Shown: positions 60,865-64,000 of the stretch, one piece after another | Layout: each line of letters begins with the position of its first letter | Numbering within the stretch: position 1 is the first letter of the stretch | NCBI RefSeq assembly: GCF_002855575.1 | Contig: NZ_PKRQ01000001.1 | Coordinates: forward strand, 930,001 to 994,000 | Direction of reading: 5' to 3' | DNA from: Tabrizicola sp. TH137 | Lineage (GTDB): Bacteria > Pseudomonadota > Alphaproteobacteria > Rhodobacterales > Rhodobacteraceae | Length of the DNA stretch: 64,000 bases | Program-made: the position numbers and the translations under genes | Notes under the pieces: model-generated | The model's input: only the letters and a program-made list of their open reading frames with translations | What the model was told of the DNA's origin: nothing | Database searches by the model: none

Positions 60865-63800
60865 ATGAGTTCGGCGATTGATTTCGCCGTCCGCAGTGCT
60901 GCGGGCGGAACCCAGAATGGCCAGTTTGCCGGCCAGGGCCAAAGCAACTTCATCCAGATGGCGCCGGGGGAAAGCCTGTCGCTGAACCTCTCGCCGATCA
61001 GCATCATCGGCTATACCCGCGACGGCGCCGATCTCGTCATCGAACTGGCCGATGGCCGGATTCTCACGCTGGCCGACTGGTTCCACGACGATCCCGCCGC
61101 AACCGGCCGTCTCTACCTTTCCACCGATGGTGCGATCACTGAAGTCACCCTCGCCGATCCGGGCGACGGCATCCTCGCAGCCAGCTTCACCACCGCGCCC
61201 CCCGCCGAAAAGTGGAGCCCGCTCGACGACCTCCGCTTCACCCAGGACGATCCCGTGGTCGCCCTCGCCGGGACGGGCGAGGATGATCCGGCAGGCATGG
61301 GCATCTTCACCCCGGCCCTGATGGGCCTTGGCGGCACAGGCCTCGGTGCCGCCGCCCTCATCGGCGGCGCGGCCCTCATCGGTGGCGGCGGCGGCGGGAC
61401 CGGCACGGAAACCCCCGGCACCGACACGCCCAATGGTCCCGGCGATGACGGCGGTGACGGGGACGGCGACGGGGACGGGGATGATGACGACAGCAACGAT
61501 GGCGATGACGGCGGTGACGACGGCGACGGTGGGGATGATGACGACGGCGACGGCGGCGACGACGGGGATGATGACGACGGCAGCGATGACGACGGCGACG
61601 AAGATGACGGCGGCGATGATGGCGATGACGGGGACGACGACGGCGACGGCGGCGATGATGACGGCGGCGACGACGACGGGGATGATGACGATGGCGACAG
61701 CGACGACGGCGATGACGACGACGGCGATGGCGATGGCGGCGATGATGACGATGGCGACGGCGGCGATGGCGATGACGACGACGACGGCAGCGACGGCGAT
61801 GATGATGACGGCAGCGATGACGATGATGGGGATGACGACGGTGACGGTGGGGATGACGACGACGATGGCGACGGCGGCGACGACGACGGCGACGTAACAC
61901 ATACCCGCGGCATCGACGGCGCGGGAACCTCCACGACCCTCACCACGAACACGCAGGACCCGACCATCACCCTCACCGGGACCGGTCATCCGGGCGAAAC
62001 CGTCTCGGTCACCATCGGCGACCGCAGTCAGACCACCACGGTCGGCAGCGATGGCACATGGTCGGCCACCTTCCCTGCCACCGGCCTGCCCGCCGACGGC
62101 ACCCACACCGCCACCGCCACCTTCACCGGCGCCGACAGCCAGACCCTCTCCGGCCCGGCCTTCGTCATCGACATGACCCGCCCCCCGCTGGAGGCGACCG
62201 ATGGAACCCAGGCCACCGGCGATGTCGTGAATCGTCTCGAACATGGCCAAGGCATCACCCTCTCGGGCACGACAGAGCCGGGCGCGACAGTCCGCATCAC
62301 CATCGGCACCACCACCCGCGACGCCACCGTCGCGGATGACGGCACCTGGACCGTCACCTTCACGGGGGCCGACGTGCCGGGCGGCGACCGCAGCACCGAC
62401 ATCACCCTCACCGCGACCGATACCCTCGGCAACACCACCACCCGAACCGAGGTTCTGGTCCTCGACACCATCGACCCGCCCCTCGCCCTGCGCCCGATGG
62501 CCAGCGACGACACGGTCAACCGCGCCGAGGCGCAGTCGGATCTCGTGATCGGCGGCACCGCCGCCCCCAACAGCACCGTCACCATCACGATCGAAGGGCT
62601 GGGCGATCCCGTCACCCGCATCGCCGATGCCTCCGGCAACTGGTCGCTGCCCTTGCCCGCCGGCAGTTTCCCGCCTGGCCTCGACAGCCGCAGCGTGACC
62701 GTCACCACCAGCGATGCCGCAGGCAACACCACCACGCTCAGCCGCGACCTGCGGATCGACACAGAGCTTGGCCTCGCCTTCGATCCCGCCCCCATCGCGC
62801 AAGACAACATCGTCAACCTTGCGGAATCGCAGGGCCAGATCACCCTCACCGGCACCGCCGACCCCGATACGACCGGCATCACCCTCCTTCTCGGTGGCAC
62901 GGGCCGCGCCGCCACCCTGGCCGGCGACGGCACCTGGTCGCTCACGCTCCCGGCCGACAGCTTCGCCGCGCTGGGCGACAGCGCGACCCTCACCCTCACC
63001 TCGCGCGATGCGGCGGGCAACATCGCCACCGCCACCCGCAGCGTGAAGATCGACCTCGCCAGCACCCTCACCGTCGAAGCCACACCCGTCGGCACCGACA
63101 GCCTGCTTTCCGGCCCCGAAGCCGCCGCAGGCGTCACCCTCGACGGCACGGCCGAGGCCGGATCGCAGATCTTCCTGTCCCTGAACGGCACCGCCCACGG
63201 CCCCGTCACGGCAGATGCACAGGGCCTCTGGTCCTACAGCTTCACCACCGCCGACCTCGCCACCCTCACGGCGCAGACCGGCGGCACGATCACCGCCTAT
63301 GCCATCGACCTGGCCGGGAACCGCAGCGACACCATCACCCGCAGCTTCGTGCTGGATACCGGCGTGGACGGCTTCGCCTTCGCCGCCCCCGATCTGACCG
63401 GAACCATCGCCGATGGCCCCCGGGATGCCTCCGTTCTGAACGCTGTCGAACGCGATCAGGGCCTCGTCCTGCAAGGCACCGTCGAACCCGGCTCCTCCCT
63501 CCGCATCCAGATCGGCGACTGGTCCACCACCCTTCCCGGAACCGCCACCCAATCCGGCACCTGGACGCTCACCGTCCCCGCCAATGCCCTGCCGCAGGGC
63601 GCCGCGGCCACCGCGACGATCATCGCCACCGCGACCGATCCCAACGGCAACATCTCGGCCCCGATCAGCCGCACCATCGCCATCGACACCACCGTAACCG
63701 GCTTCGAAGCCACCGCCATCCGCCTCGGCACCGGCGGCGACGGCATCCTCAATGCCGCCGAACATGCGCGCGGCCTGCCGGTTTCCGGCCTCGCCGAACC

Positions 63801-64000
63801 CGGTGCCACCGTGCAGGTCACCGTCAACGGCCACAGCCGCAGCGCCATCGCAGGCGAAACCGGCGCCTGGTCCGTCACCTTCGCCGCCAGCCAGATCCCC
63901 ACTGGCGAAATCGACTCCCTCCCCGTCCGCGTCACCGTCACCGACACGGCCGGAAACGTCCTCGGCCCCTACGACCTGTCCGTCGGCATTGATACCATTG
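60865..64000 (+). CDS. BapA-like giant adhesin with Asp/Gly tract and Ig-like repeats (5' part)
   Basis: The first 1045 codons are visible with no stop before the right edge. The ATG at 60865 follows GGCGGAG. The N-terminal about 160 residues match the BapA/Bap prefix-like domain (ESLSLNLSPISIIGYTRDG, DGRILTLADWF), then a glycine-rich hydrophobic stretch (LGAAALIGGAALIGGGGGG, 165-185), an almost pure Asp/Gly tract at about 193-342, and seven Ig-like modules of about 95-110 residues (motifs ITLSGTTEPGATV, DGTWTVTF, ATDTLGN, DT). This is the layout of large biofilm adhesins, usually exported by type I secretion with a C-terminal signal, which would lie outside the window. A long minus-strand frame opposite it is a shadow. 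Confidence 0.88.
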   Translation, partial: MSSAIDFAVRSAAGGTQNGQFAGQGQSNFIQMAPGESLSLNLSPISIIGYTRDGADLVIELADGRILTLADWFHDDPAATGRLYLSTDGAITEVTLADPGDGILAASFTTAPPAEKWSPLDDLRFTQDDPVVALAGTGEDDPAGMGIFTPALMGLGGTGLGAAALIGGAALIGGGGGGTGTETPGTDTPNGPGDDGGDGDGDGDGDDDDSNDGDDGGDDGDGGDDDDGDGGDDGDDDDGSDDDGDEDDGGDDGDDGDDDGDGGDDDGGDDDGDDDDGDSDDGDDDDGDGDGGDDDDGDGGDGDDDDDGSDGDDDDGSDDDDGDDDGDGGDDDDDGDGGDDDGDVTHTRGIDGAGTSTTLTTNTQDPTITLTGTGHPGETVSVTIGDRSQTTTVGSDGTWSATFPATGLPADGTHTATATFTGADSQTLSGPAFVIDMTRPPLEATDGTQATGDVVNRLEHGQGITLSGTTEPGATVRITIGTTTRDATVADDGTWTVTFTGADVPGGDRSTDITLTATDTLGNTTTRTEVLVLDTIDPPLALRPMASDDTVNRAEAQSDLVIGGTAAPNSTVTITIEGLGDPVTRIADASGNWSLPLPAGSFPPGLDSRSVTVTTSDAAGNTTTLSRDLRIDTELGLAFDPAPIAQDNIVNLAESQGQITLTGTADPDTTGITLLLGGTGRAATLAGDGTWSLTLPADSFAALGDSATLTLTSRDAAGNIATATRSVKIDLASTLTVEATPVGTDSLLSGPEAAAGVTLDGTAEAGSQIFLSLNGTAHGPVTADAQGLWSYSFTTADLATLTAQTGGTITAYAIDLAGNRSDTITRSFVLDTGVDGFAFAAPDLTGTIADGPRDASVLNAVERDQGLVLQGTVEPGSSLRIQIGDWSTTLPGTATQSGTWTLTVPANALPQGAAATATIIATATDPNGNISAPISRTIAIDTTVTGFEATAIRLGTGGDGILNAAEHARGLPVSGLAEPGATVQVTVNGHSRSAIAGETGAWSVTFAASQIPTGEIDSLPVRVTVTDTAGNVLGPYDLSVGIDTI
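61441..61890 (+). repeat. Asp/Gly-coding low-complexity tract (about 150 codons)
   Basis: About 450 bases made almost only of GAC/GAT and GGC/GGG codons, with a few Ser, Asn and Glu. It is not a perfect tandem array; short GD, GGD and DDDD blocks are shuffled. It gives a segment with well over 80 negative charges between the prefix domain and the Ig modules, likely extended and calcium-binding. Confidence 0.9.
61930..64000 (+). repeat. Seven Ig-like repeat modules of the adhesin (last one cut)
   Basis: Modules start near residues 356, 435, 533, 631, 729, 830 and 935. Each has a GT.EPG.TV beginning strand, a DG.W.. turn, a T..DAAGN strand and an ID/LDT end. They are diverged at DNA level, so they are old repeats rather than recent duplications. 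Confidence 0.8.

Noticed and set aside
60778-63834. Minus-strand open frame of 1018 codons opposite the adhesin
   Set aside because: It mirrors the Asp/Gly tract (reverse complement gives Val/Ala/Ile runs) and Ig repeats; the plus strand has a start, RBS and recognisable domains.

Overview
The window reads as chromosomal DNA of a Rhodobacteraceae-type alphaproteobacterium (Rhodobacter / Tabrizicola / Gemmobacter neighbourhood; the genus cannot be fixed from sequence reading alone). The best evidence is the redox-control cluster regB-senC-regA-hvrA-hvrB followed by ahcY, an arrangement known from Rhodobacter capsulatus. The alphaproteobacterial order gpsA-tsaD / hemD-mitofilin-hemY, high GC, short intergenic gaps and many 1-4 base gene overlaps agree with this. 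I found no rRNA, tRNA, CRISPR array, insertion sequence, integrase or phage gene.

Layout. 1-2.5 kb: an AmgK-type sugar kinase (cut by the left edge), tsaE, and a membrane PAS protein preceded by a CtrA-like box. 2.6-9.0 kb: regB, senC, regA, hvrA, hvrB, a 49-codon small ORF, an HD hydrolase and ahcY. 9.1-16.0 kb: DUF2853 protein, EVE and YciI proteins, gpsA, tsaD, hemD, a Mic60-like protein and hemY. 16.2-19.7 kb: a TakP-like TRAP binding protein convergent with its probable permease pair. 20.1-27.7 kb: a signalling block with a response regulator carrying a degenerate GGDEF domain, an Hpt protein, a hybrid kinase, a lone receiver and a 1236-residue multi-PAS hybrid kinase. 27.8-33.6 kb: a P1B-4 metal ATPase, a LapG-like cysteine protease, a TPR-sulfotransferase and a secreted protein built from three kinds of tandem repeats. 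34.3-40.8 kb: a TetR-controlled RND efflux pair and a TPR-glycosyltransferase-like fusion. 40.8-50.8 kb: a polyamine-type ABC importer with a metallo-hydrolase and a guanidinobutyrase-like ureohydrolase, two TetR regulators, an N-methylproline-demethylase-like flavoprotein and a CorA transporter. 50.8-60.7 kb: a divergent amino-sugar / MurNAc catabolic locus with its own ABC importer and GntR regulator. 60.9-64.0 kb: the first 1045 codons of a BapA-like adhesin running off the right edge.

How the parts may work together. The Reg/Hvr genes are a self-contained redox regulon core. The nag/mur locus couples import of amino sugars to deacetylation, deamination and MurNAc-6P cleavage; two near-identical operator copies lie in inverted orientation in the divergent promoter region. 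The importer-hydrolase operon at 40.8-46.2 kb looks like uptake and breakdown of a guanidino or polyamine compound. The repeat protein, the TPR-sulfotransferase, the TPR-glycosyltransferase, the LapG-like protease and the adhesin suggest cell-surface and biofilm functions spread along the segment. The functional links beyond operon structure are inference.
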